Source: Omnitrophica WOR_2 bacterium RBG_13_41_10
GTDB taxonomy: Bacteria > Omnitrophota > Gorgyraeia > Gygaellales > Profunditerraquicolaceae
DNA: 15,179 bases
Assembly: GCA_001805465.1 (NCBI GenBank)
Contig: MHGH01000003.1
Coordinates: 16,304-31,482, forward strand
Direction: 5' to 3'
How positions within the stretch are numbered: position 1 is the stretch's first letter; the number at the start of each line of letters is the position of its first letter. Shown one piece after another: positions 1 through 6,901 of this stretch. The position numbers and the translations under genes are program-made. The notes beneath the pieces were generated by a model. That model did not search any database. It was not told the DNA's origin and saw only the letters and a list, made by a program, of their open reading frames with translations.

Positions 1-440
1 CTTACCCCTTTTTCTACGGCATGATTTAAAAATTCTGCGGTTTCTTTTCCCATGCCGAATTTACCGGATTTTAAATTTTCCCCTACGTCCTCTGAAGTCT
101 CACCCTGAAAGGCAATCTCAAAATCATGGATTATGCCTGCGCCGTTTAAACAAATACAGTTGATAACTTTCTTTTTTACTAACTCAATCAAAACCGGATT
201 AAGGCCGCATTTTATCACATGGGCGCCGGCCATAAAAATAACTGCTTTTTTCTCATCTTTGGCCTTTACTATTGCCTCAACTATGGCGCGTAGGTCCTTT
301 GCCTTTAATATGTTAGGTAAGCTGGCAAGAAATTGAGAAAAACCCTGGCCCTTAGCAGGGGCTTTAGCAAAATCTGCCTTATTCACCTTGCTGTGCCTTT
401 GCCTGATAGAATATGTTTTTATCTGGTTTAGATTAATCAT
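1..440 (-). CDS. Conserved protein, possibly deoxyhypusine-synthase-like, 3' end off window
   Basis: The first 146 codons of a gene that runs off the left edge. ATG at 440 is the first start after an in-frame TAA at 447-449; a GTG at 386 is a weaker alternative, because residues 7-19 (IKTY..R..SKV) look like a conserved N-terminus. Visible motifs are MAGAHVIKCGLNP (about 70-82), a glycine-containing strand-loop as in nucleotide-binding Rossmann-type folds, and NGAGIIHDFEIA (99-110) followed by GETSEDV. The GA-x-x-HD pattern recalls bacterial deoxyhypusine-synthase-like proteins, but this is a resemblance from memory and the catalytic part lies outside the window. There is no signal peptide or membrane segment. 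It lies downstream of the glycosyltransferase cluster but is separated from it by a 164-bp gap with its own candidate promoter, so it may start a new transcript. The gene is clear; its function is uncertain. Confidence 0.75.
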   Translation of the reverse strand, partial: MINLNQIKTYSIRQRHSKVNKADFAKAPAKGQGFSQFLASLPNILKAKDLRAIVEAIVKAKDEKKAVIFMAGAHVIKCGLNPVLIELVKKKVINCICLNGAGIIHDFEIAFQGETSEDVGENLKSGKFGMGKETAEFLNHAVEKGV

Positions 441-451
441 ACGAACTTACG

Positions 452-480
452 AGTTTAGCATAAATCTAGGATTAAATCAA
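452..480 (-). promoter_or_regulatory. Candidate sigma70-type promoter for the left-edge gene
   Basis: On the minus strand, TTGATT (480-475) is followed after 17 nt by TAAACT (457-452), which is preceded by TGC as in an extended -10 element. Each hexamer matches the consensus at four of six positions. Transcription would start about 5-7 nt before the ATG at 440, giving a very short leader. It is placed between the repeat palindrome and the gene. The evidence is motif match only. Confidence 0.3.
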
Positions 481-520
481 CTTAATTTTGTGCTCATTTT
501 AGCGGGTCCTGTCTTGGTTT

Positions 521-589
521 GTAAATGGGGTCAGAATTATTTTTTCCTAAAAATGCGGTCAGATAAAAAATAATTCTGACCCCATTTAC
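521..589. repeat. Perfect 25-bp inverted repeat, GGGGTCAGAATT type
   Basis: Arms 521-545 and 565-589 are exact reverse complements over 25 bp and flank a 19-nt spacer. The core of each arm is GGGGTCAGAATTATTTTTT. The spacer holds a third, degenerate copy (AAATGCGGTCAGAT, near 550-564) in the same orientation as the left arm. Just outside the right arm, ATTTACCCATTTAC repeats the arm's end. Similar GGGGTCAGA-type ends are, from memory, found around REP-associated tyrosine (Y1/IS200-like) transposase genes, but no transposase gene is present here. It could also act as a transcript-stabilising or terminating hairpin between the two minus-strand genes, although the U-run lies inside the stem and not after it. 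Confidence 0.85.
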
Positions 590-604
590 CCATTTACTGT
601 TAGC

Positions 605-2644
605 TTATTCTTTCAAAATTGAATCTGCTACATTCACTACGTCTTCTACAGTGATTGCCTTTAGACAGGCGAATTCTTTGACACAGTTATGGGCAAGGCA
701 GTAGATGCAGCCTACTTCTTTATGTAATACCCGGTCTTTTTTACCGACGGGCCCCCAACGCTTGGGGCTTAAGCCTTTTTGATTTCTGCCAAAAATAGAG
801 ATTACCGGCGTACCTACGGCTGAGGCAATATGCACCGGCCCGGAATCATTGGAAATAAACAACCGGCATCTTTTAAGCACGCTAGCTAATTGGCTGATAG
901 AAGTTTTACCGGATAAATCAATCACGGCATGGCGCATATTTCTGGCTACAACTTTAGCATAAGCAATATCTTTGGGTCCGGCAATAATTAATACCTTAAA
1001 ACCATGCTCATCAATCAACCTATCAGTTGCCTGGGCAAATCTTTCCTGCGGCCAAATCTTAGAAGGACAACTGGCGCCCGGATGTATAGCCAAAAGCCGA
1101 TCCAATTTATCTATTTTTTCCTGATCAAATAAATCTTCAACCCATTTTTCCGATTCGGCTTTTATGGGTATAAATATATTCTTATCCTGTCCCTTAATAC
1201 CCAAATGCCCCAATAAATCTAAAGAATATTCTAACTCGTGTTTCTGGCCGAGCTGCTTGGTATGTTTTACCCTGTCGGTAAGTAAAAAACCAAACTTTCT
1301 GTCATAACCGAGCCTCCTGGGGATCCCGGCAAAAAAAGTAACCAGGTGTACACGGTTAGTCGGATGCAGAATAACTGCTAATTCAAATTTCCTTTTGCTT
1401 AAAAGAAAAGAAAATTTTACGGAACTTAACCAACCCTTATGCCGGTTGTCTTTATCATAAATAATTACTTCATCTAAATAGGGGTTGCCTTCTATTATTT
1501 CTTTGGCGTAGGGGCCAACCATCATCGCGATATAAGCCTGAGGGTAAGTTTCTCTTATGGCCTTAATCACCGGGGTAGATAAAAGTACGTCTCCGACTCT
1601 GTCTGTACGTATAATTAATATCCTTTGAAAAGCAAAAATACTCGGTACTCGGTACTCGGTACTCGGTACCAATATGTCCCTTACCCCTCTTAATACGTCC
1701 TCTACTTTTATCACTCCCAGACACTTTGGCGTAGCGAATCTACACTGTGCCTCTTCGCAGGGCCGGCAAAACAAATCTTTTTTTATTACAATGGATACAT
1801 CTGACCAAGGGCCGTATTTTCCCTCATCGGTGGGGCCAAATATTGCTACGGTCGGGGTATTGAGGTAACCGGCCATATGTAAAACTGCGCTATCATTAGT
1901 GACAACAAGGTTAGCCTTCTTGACGACACAGGCTAGTTGCGCGATATCGGTACACCCAGTTAAATCTAATATGGGGTTTTTAAGATTATCGGTAATATAT
2001 TTATTAACAGTTAAATCATTCTTATCGCCGACTAAAACAACCCTTACCTTTAAGTCTTCTATTAAAAGGGATGTTAATTTTACGAATTTCTCTTTGGGCC
2101 ACCTCTTGGTGTGGCTTCTGGCTCCGGCAGATACCACGATAATTTTACTATCCTTATTGATACCGCTATGGCTCAATAAATTATCTAAGGCTACTCTATC
2201 GGATACCTGCGAGAAAAAAAACTTGCTCTGAATATTCTTTAGCGAGCTGGCGGGTTTTCCAAGAGCCGAGATTACCCTGTAAAGATGTTGCTGGCTCATA
2301 TGTTTGATATATTTTGGCAAACGCAAGAAAGGCGAAGTTTTAAATTTAGCAGGGAGCATGAGCCCAAAGAAACTATTACGCAAGTCAACAACTACATCAA
2401 ATTTTTCTCTTTTTAGCTTATGGAACAATGCTATTTTTTCCTTTAATCCAGAGTGTTTGTCGAAAATAATAAGCTGGTGTATTGCCGGGTTATTTTCAAA
2501 TATGTCTTTTGCGCGGGGTCCTGCCATTACCGTTATAAAACTATCCACAAAACTTTCCCTTAAGTAATCTAATGCAGGCAAACTTAATAGGCAATCGCCA
2601 ATATTGCTTAAAGTAATAAAGAGAATTTTATTAATTTTTTGCAT
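605..2644 (-). CDS. Tandem fusion of two GT9 (heptosyltransferase-type) glycosyltransferases
   Basis: A 679-residue protein with two complete family 9 glycosyltransferase domains, each of the usual ~330-residue size. Domain 1 (about 1-325) opens with ILFITLSNIGDCLLSLP and carries NDSAVLHMAGYLNTP (250-264). Domain 2 (about 340-679) opens with ILIIRTDRVGDVLLSTP and carries NDSGPVHIASAVGTP (599-613), the typical GT9 sugar-nucleotide-site signature. Each ends in four cysteines (293/296/301/308 and 646/649/654/660). GT9 enzymes transfer heptose from ADP-heptose to the LPS inner core at the cytoplasmic face; whether both domains are active or use heptose is inference. The linker (326-335, VPSTEYRVPS) is encoded by a 7-bp tandem repeat, and the two domains may once have been separate genes. 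ATG at 2644 lies 28 nt after the preceding gene. It is the last gene of the glycosyltransferase run. Confidence 0.92.
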   Translation of the reverse strand: MQKINKILFITLSNIGDCLLSLPALDYLRESFVDSFITVMAGPRAKDIFENNPAIHQLIIFDKHSGLKEKIALFHKLKREKFDVVVDLRNSFFGLMLPAKFKTSPFLRLPKYIKHMSQQHLYRVISALGKPASSLKNIQSKFFFSQVSDRVALDNLLSHSGINKDSKIIVVSAGARSHTKRWPKEKFVKLTSLLIEDLKVRVVLVGDKNDLTVNKYITDNLKNPILDLTGCTDIAQLACVVKKANLVVTNDSAVLHMAGYLNTPTVAIFGPTDEGKYGPWSDVSIVIKKDLFCRPCEEAQCRFATPKCLGVIKVEDVLRGVRDILVPSTEYRVPSIFAFQRILIIRTDRVGDVLLSTPVIKAIRETYPQAYIAMMVGPYAKEIIEGNPYLDEVIIYDKDNRHKGWLSSVKFSFLLSKRKFELAVILHPTNRVHLVTFFAGIPRRLGYDRKFGFLLTDRVKHTKQLGQKHELEYSLDLLGHLGIKGQDKNIFIPIKAESEKWVEDLFDQEKIDKLDRLLAIHPGASCPSKIWPQERFAQATDRLIDEHGFKVLIIAGPKDIAYAKVVARNMRHAVIDLSGKTSISQLASVLKRCRLFISNDSGPVHIASAVGTPVISIFGRNQKGLSPKRWGPVGKKDRVLHKEVGCIYCLAHNCVKEFACLKAITVEDVVNVADSILKE
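1639..1669. repeat. 7-bp tandem repeat in the linker of the GT9-GT9 gene
   Basis: The unit TACTCGG (CCGAGTA on the coding strand) occurs four times perfectly (1639-1666) plus three more bases. In the coding frame it gives the heptad-periodic peptide STEYRVP. Because 7 is not a multiple of 3, gain or loss of one unit would shift the frame and cut the protein between its two domains. Confidence 0.95.
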
Positions 2645-2666
2645 ATTCTATTTTTTTAATAATTTT

Positions 2667-2701
2667 ACCCCGTTAGAAAACCCCGTCCTTTCTAACGGGG
2701 T
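2667..2701. repeat. 13-bp palindrome overlapping the 3' end of the single GT9 gene
   Basis: ACCCCGTTAGAAA (2667-2679) is exactly inverted at 2689-2701 (TTTCTAACGGGGT), with a 9-nt loop that itself contains another CCCCGT. The stop codon of the upstream GT9 gene (TAA, 2673-2675) lies inside one arm, and the protein's last residues NPVRKDGVF are encoded by the palindrome and the few bases next to it. No U-tract follows on the transcribed strand, so an intrinsic terminator is unlikely. It looks like a REP-type dispersed element. The same NPVRKDGV-type tail is familiar to me from uncultivated bacterial genomes, but this was not searched. Confidence 0.85.
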
Positions 2702-3722
2702 TTACCTGCTCTAAAACTTCATCTACCGTCACGGCCTTCATGCACCGATTATCTTTGCAATCCACCACATAACAAGGTATTTTACATCCTATATCTTTTG
2801 ATATGATAGTGACATTTTTATCCGGGTAAGGGCCAGTGATTGCGCAAGAGGTTGGCCCAAAAATAGCGATTATTTTTTTGCTACCGACGGCATTAGCAAT
2901 ATGCAAAGGCCCGGTATCGGCAGTAACAAATAAATCTAACTTTTGAGAAAGGCTGGCAAATTGTTTTAAATTAAAAATATTGCAGGCGATAATAGGTTTT
3001 TCTTTCATTAAATGCTGTATATCTTTAACTAAAGCCATATCTTGGGGGCTGCCGGTAATTATCACTTTAGCGCCAAAATCACAAATTAAGCGATCTGCCA
3101 ATATCGCCCAATATTCCCTAGGCCAACGCTTAGGCAGCCAATTACCCCCGGGATTTATCCCTACTAAGAAATCTTTTTCATCTATCGCCTGCTGACGCAA
3201 GAAATCATGGATAATTTTTTTATCGTCTTCGCTGGTAAAAAAATCTAAGGCCCTATCCTCAACCCTTAGGCCTGCCTTTTCAATAATTCCTAAATAATAA
3301 TCGATGCGGTGGCAGGAATTTTTTAAAGGGGGTGTAATTTTCTCAGACAAAAATAAAGAGCGCTTCTTGGTATAATATCCTATTATCTTAGGGACCCTGG
3401 CAAGCCGGCAGATCAGTGCCCGGGTAAAGGAACGGTGCAAAATAAATGCGGTATCAAATTTTTTATGTCTTAAAAATTTAACGAAAGCGAATTTTGCTAA
3501 GGTGCCTTTGTGCCTGTCTTTTTCATCGTAGATTATTATTTCATCAAGATAAGGATTGTCTTTTAAAACTAAGTAACAACGGCTGGGTATAATACAGGCG
3601 ATATAACTATCTGGATAATTATGGCGTATATTCCTGATACAGGGGGTAGAAAATAAAACATCCCCTAGCCAATTGACATTAAAAATAAGGATGCGCTTGG
3701 CATTTATTTTTGGTTTAAGCAT
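2673..3722 (-). CDS. GT9 (heptosyltransferase-type) glycosyltransferase
   Basis: A 349-residue single-domain family 9 glycosyltransferase, close to the normal family length. It opens with ILIFNVNWLGDVLFSTP (11-27) and has the donor-site signature ADTGPLHIANAVG (268-280) followed by AIFGPTS. A C-terminal cysteine set (313/317/322/327) matches those of the other GT9 domains in this cluster. The likely role is addition of heptose or a related sugar to the lipopolysaccharide core on the cytoplasmic side of the inner membrane; the exact acceptor cannot be read. The ATG at 3722 overlaps the preceding GT4 gene by 19 nt, which suggests translational coupling. The last nine residues (NPVRKDGVF) come from a palindromic repeat that also supplies the stop codon, so they probably do not belong to the original enzyme. 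The stretch YDEKDRHKG (65-73) closely matches YDKDNRHKG of the second domain of the GT9-GT9 fusion, pointing to local duplication. Confidence 0.92.
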   Translation of the reverse strand: MLKPKINAKRILIFNVNWLGDVLFSTPCIRNIRHNYPDSYIACIIPSRCYLVLKDNPYLDEIIIYDEKDRHKGTLAKFAFVKFLRHKKFDTAFILHRSFTRALICRLARVPKIIGYYTKKRSLFLSEKITPPLKNSCHRIDYYLGIIEKAGLRVEDRALDFFTSEDDKKIIHDFLRQQAIDEKDFLVGINPGGNWLPKRWPREYWAILADRLICDFGAKVIITGSPQDMALVKDIQHLMKEKPIIACNIFNLKQFASLSQKLDLFVTADTGPLHIANAVGSKKIIAIFGPTSCAITGPYPDKNVTIISKDIGCKIPCYVVDCKDNRCMKAVTVDEVLEQVNPVRKDGVF

Positions 3723-4804
3723 TGCTGATAAAACCTCTCGGTTTCTTCAATCATTTTTTCTTGGCGGAACTCATCGCTAATAAAACTGCACCCATAAGCA
3801 GCTAGAGATTGCGCCTTGCCAGAATCCTCTAATAATTCTATTATACTGGCGGCAAGCCCTTGGACATCTGCGGGTTTAACCAATAAACCGTTATATCCAT
3901 GCCGGATTAAAGTTTTGATCCCCCCCACATCTGAACCGATAACCGGTAAGGCTGCTGCCATGGCCTCCATCAGGCTTAGGCCTAATCCTTCCTTTAAAGA
4001 AGGTAACACAAATAAATCCATGGCCATTAATGCCTGACAGGTATTATTAACCGTCGGGATAAGAAAAATATTTTTTTCTAATCGTAAATTCCTGATCAGG
4101 CCAAGCAAGTTTTCTTTGGTTTTACCTTCTCCTATAATTACCAGCTGCGCATTAGGAATTTTTCCTAAGACGATTTTCATGGCTTCGATAAGATAGCTAT
4201 GCCCTTTTTCTAAAGACAAACGGGCGATTGTTCCTACCACAGGGCCGTTACCCAACCCCAGCTCTTTTTTAATTTCACTTTTTGCTTTTTGCTTTTTACT
4301 TTTGAATTTTTCTACATCTACTCCGCTATGGATAACGGTGATTGCTTGGCTTTTGACGCCAAGGTCAAGAATTAAGTGGTCTTTTACCGCTTCGCTGATG
4401 GCTATTACTTTATTGCCCCATCCGGGAAAAATCCGGCGAAATAATCTCTTCTTAAAAAAACCGTGACAGGTAGAAATATGCCTTACCCCTGTTGTTCGGT
4501 GTAAAAGCCAACCTAAAATTTGCGTAGTCCTGGTATGGGTATGGATAATATCGATACGGTATTTTTTTATCAGCGGCAATAATTTAATTAGCGATAAAAA
4601 AATCTTGGGGCTGGCCTCTGATTTTGTCTTTATAGGTATGGCTAGATAAACTATCTTCCCCCTGATAAAATCTTCCAGGCGCTCTCCGCCGCTAGATGCA
4701 ACATATACCTTATGGCCCTTTGTCCTTAAACCCCTGGCCAAAGTAAAAACGTAGCTAGTGATCCCGCCTACATTAAGGTGATTGGTGATATATAATATAT
4801 TCAT
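3704..4804 (-). CDS. GT4 family glycosyltransferase
   Basis: A 366-residue GT-B-fold glycosyltransferase. The N-terminal acceptor-side domain opens with MNILYITNHLNVGG, a glycine-rich loop typical of the family, with HTHTR near 88-92. The C-terminal donor domain has VGTIARLSLEKGH (190-202) and the E-x7-E motif KEGLGLSLMEAM (E272 and E280), the retaining GT4 signature. Its donor and acceptor sugars cannot be told from sequence; the position suggests LPS core or another surface glycan. The ATG at 4804 is chosen; a GTG at 4810 overlapping the previous stop is an alternative. The segment FKSKKQKAKSEIKK (167-180), just before the donor domain, is encoded by an imperfect 7-bp tandem repeat. The N-terminus resembles that of the GT4 half of the preceding fusion protein, so the two are probably paralogues. 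The gene overlaps the next GT9 gene by 19 nt. Confidence 0.92.
   Translation of the reverse strand: MNILYITNHLNVGGITSYVFTLARGLRTKGHKVYVASSGGERLEDFIRGKIVYLAIPIKTKSEASPKIFLSLIKLLPLIKKYRIDIIHTHTRTTQILGWLLHRTTGVRHISTCHGFFKKRLFRRIFPGWGNKVIAISEAVKDHLILDLGVKSQAITVIHSGVDVEKFKSKKQKAKSEIKKELGLGNGPVVGTIARLSLEKGHSYLIEAMKIVLGKIPNAQLVIIGEGKTKENLLGLIRNLRLEKNIFLIPTVNNTCQALMAMDLFVLPSLKEGLGLSLMEAMAAALPVIGSDVGGIKTLIRHGYNGLLVKPADVQGLAASIIELLEDSGKAQSLAAYGCSFISDEFRQEKMIEETERFYQQCLNQK
4278..4304. repeat. Imperfect 7-bp tandem repeat (AAAAAGC type) in the GT4 gene
   Basis: On the plus strand there are three units of CTTTTTG, the third with one mismatch (4278-4298), followed by a degenerate fourth unit. The coding strand reads as an A-rich run giving the basic peptide KSKKQKAKSE. 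It falls in the hinge between the two Rossmann domains, where GT4 enzymes vary in length. Confidence 0.75.
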
Positions 4805-4806
4805 AC

Positions 4807-6900
4807 TCACTTTGCTAATAATTTATCAAGCGCTTCCAAGACTTCCTGATGACTTATCATCTGCATACACTTTTTGGATTTACATTTTGGCTTATAGCAG
4901 GGGCTGCAGGACAAATCTTTTTTTATCACTATGCAGTTCTTTACGGGTGCAATGTGGCGCCGGGGATCCGTCGGCCCAAACAGTCCAATAAAAGGGGTGC
5001 CTACCGCTGCTGCAATGTGTAAAGGAGCTGAATCAGGGGAAATATAGGCGCTGCACCTTTTGATTAAAGCCGCTAATTGATTGACCGTAGTTTTACCACA
5101 GGCATTGATGGGTTTGGCAGACTTCAAGGAACTGATTAAAATATTTGCGTCATCTAGGTCTTTTTCCGATCCGGTAATGATTACGCGCATATCTAGGCGC
5201 GATAATTCTTCGCATAATCTGGTAATGTAAGATAAAGGCCAATTCTTGGTTAACCATTTTCGGCTGGCACTAATATTTATTCCCACAAATCTTTGATTTT
5301 TACTTACCCATTCGCTGCTAAATAATTCTTCTATATAATTCTGATCTCCCAGAGCAGGCCATAGCTCTAAATTAATTCGATCGAATTCTATCCCCAACAT
5401 TTTTAATATCCTAAACTGATGGGTCAAAGGGTCGATAATGGGTTTTTTGTCTTTAATGCGGTAGTTAAGCAAAAAACCGAATTTTTTATCGTAACCATAA
5501 CGCTCTAAGGCTAAAGATAAACGGGAAAGAAGATGGCTTCTTTGGTTATTTTGTAGGTCAACTACCTTATCAAAATATTTTTTCCTTAAAATAGCGCCTA
5601 ACCCCAATAACCCCTTTAATCCTTTATCTTTATTTTTAAAATCGCACACTAACAGTTCATCTATATAGGGGCAGCCTAAAAGCACCTCTTTACATTCATC
5701 GCTTACCAATAGACTAATTTTATAATGGGGTAAGGGGAATTTCTCCCTGATTGCCTTAATAGCATTAGTAGATAAGATAATGTCGCCTAAGGAGCTAAAT
5801 TTAATAATCAAAATCTTAAAATTTTCTAAAGCATCTTTATAAACCCCAAGAGTGCTCTTAAACATAAGTTCCAAATTATATTTTTCTTTTACTTTCTCCA
5901 GGGCGCTCTCGGACAATCGGCGTGCCAGAGCCGGATCTTTAAATATTTTTATGGTTGCCTCGGCTATGGCGGTATGGTCTTCCGGAGAAACCAATAAGCC
6001 GGTTTTTCCCTCTTCAATTATATCGACTATACCACCTACCTTGGTGGCTATTACCGGTACACCCGCTGCCTGAGCCTCGATGATTACCCTGCCAAATGCC
6101 TCCTGTGTTGTAGTAGGCACCACCAACAAATCTAAATGTGCTAAAATTGCAGGAATATCTCTTTGGGTCCCTAAAAATTGAGTATTATGCCAAAGGCCCA
6201 GCCTCTTTACTAAAACCTGTATCTGTTCTTTATATCCCTGACGCGAACTTGGGGCATCTCCGATAATCCAAATTTTAAGTTGCGGTATGGTCCTTGAGGC
6301 CCTGGCCATGGCTTTGATAAAATGTAAGTGGCCTTTTATAGGGGTCATTCTTGCGATCATACCGACGTTAAACTCTTTTTTTCTTTTTTTATCCGGGCTT
6401 AAATATTTAAACCTCTCTAAATCTACGCTGCGCGGTATCAGACGTATACGTTCGTGCGCAACAGAAAAATCCTCTATCATATGCCGGGCGATAACATTAC
6501 TTAAGACAATCACGCGCTTAGCCCAACCCATAACATAACTAAAAATATGCTTACTATAATAACCGTGACAGGTAGTAATAAAAACGCATCTGGTTTTGCG
6601 GCAGGCAAAATAAGCAATCCAGGCAGGAACCCGGGAACGGGCATGCACAATATCAATCTGTTCTTTTTTAATTACCTGGGCCACCAGGGGAACTGTTTTA
6701 ATCATAGTAAATAAGGATTTTTTATTAACCGACAGTTGGTAGTGTACGGCGCCGGAAGATTCTAGCTCCCTAACCAAATCTCCTCCGGCGGAAACCACTA
6801 TTGCCTTGTGGCCTGCGCGCACTAAATATTTCGCCAGATCCAACGTCCCTGTCTCAACTCCGCCTACGTTAAGTTCCGGTAATATCTGTAATATATTCAT
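4807..6900 (-). CDS. GT4-GT9 fusion glycosyltransferase
   Basis: A 697-residue protein joining two different glycosyltransferase families. Residues 1-360 are a complete GT4 enzyme: MNILQILPELNVGG at the start, TTCHGYYSKH (109-118), NVGMIARMTPIKGH (178-191) and the E-x7-E motif in QEAFGRVIIEAQ (E267, E275). Residues 361-697 are a complete GT9 enzyme: ILIIKFSSLGDIILST (363-378), SPDSAPLHIAAAVGTP (621-636), FGPTDPRR, and a terminal cysteine set (665/668/673/678). The join is tight, with only a few residues between the last GT4 helix and the first GT9 strand. It probably adds two successive sugars, one of them heptose-like, to the growing core; that coupling is inference. ATG at 6900 follows the previous stop by a single base, and the next GT4 gene begins within a few bases of its stop. 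Confidence 0.93.
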   Translation of the reverse strand: MNILQILPELNVGGVETGTLDLAKYLVRAGHKAIVVSAGGDLVRELESSGAVHYQLSVNKKSLFTMIKTVPLVAQVIKKEQIDIVHARSRVPAWIAYFACRKTRCVFITTCHGYYSKHIFSYVMGWAKRVIVLSNVIARHMIEDFSVAHERIRLIPRSVDLERFKYLSPDKKRKKEFNVGMIARMTPIKGHLHFIKAMARASRTIPQLKIWIIGDAPSSRQGYKEQIQVLVKRLGLWHNTQFLGTQRDIPAILAHLDLLVVPTTTQEAFGRVIIEAQAAGVPVIATKVGGIVDIIEEGKTGLLVSPEDHTAIAEATIKIFKDPALARRLSESALEKVKEKYNLELMFKSTLGVYKDALENFKILIIKFSSLGDIILSTNAIKAIREKFPLPHYKISLLVSDECKEVLLGCPYIDELLVCDFKNKDKGLKGLLGLGAILRKKYFDKVVDLQNNQRSHLLSRLSLALERYGYDKKFGFLLNYRIKDKKPIIDPLTHQFRILKMLGIEFDRINLELWPALGDQNYIEELFSSEWVSKNQRFVGINISASRKWLTKNWPLSYITRLCEELSRLDMRVIITGSEKDLDDANILISSLKSAKPINACGKTTVNQLAALIKRCSAYISPDSAPLHIAAAVGTPFIGLFGPTDPRRHIAPVKNCIVIKKDLSCSPCYKPKCKSKKCMQMISHQEVLEALDKLLAK

Positions 6901-6901
6901 T

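Larger units (their letters stand above)
441..604. other. Intergenic gap with repeat palindrome and candidate promoter
   Basis: This 164-bp gap ends the dense glycosyltransferase run. It contains the 25-bp inverted repeat and, beyond it, a candidate promoter for the left-edge gene. No convincing ORF or RNA gene is seen in it. Confidence 0.6.

Noticed and set aside
388..573. Plus-strand 61-codon ORF
   Set aside because: It lies across the start of the left-edge gene and runs into one arm of the palindrome, has no protein-like pattern, and looks like chance.
1639..1669. CRISPR-like array
   Set aside because: The repeats are 7-bp units directly in tandem with no spacers.
1674..2567. Several plus-strand ORFs opposite the GT9-GT9 gene, and similar ones elsewhere
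   Set aside because: They mirror well-supported minus-strand coding sequence and lack recognisable motifs.
2667..2701. Intrinsic terminator after the single GT9 gene
   Set aside because: The hairpin is followed by an A-rich, not U-rich, stretch on the transcribed strand, and the next gene begins within 28 nt.
4805..4810. GTG start two codons upstream for the GT4 gene
   Set aside because: Possible as an overlapping GTGA junction, but the ATG at 4804 matches the MNIL start of the paralogous GT4 half; the difference is minor.
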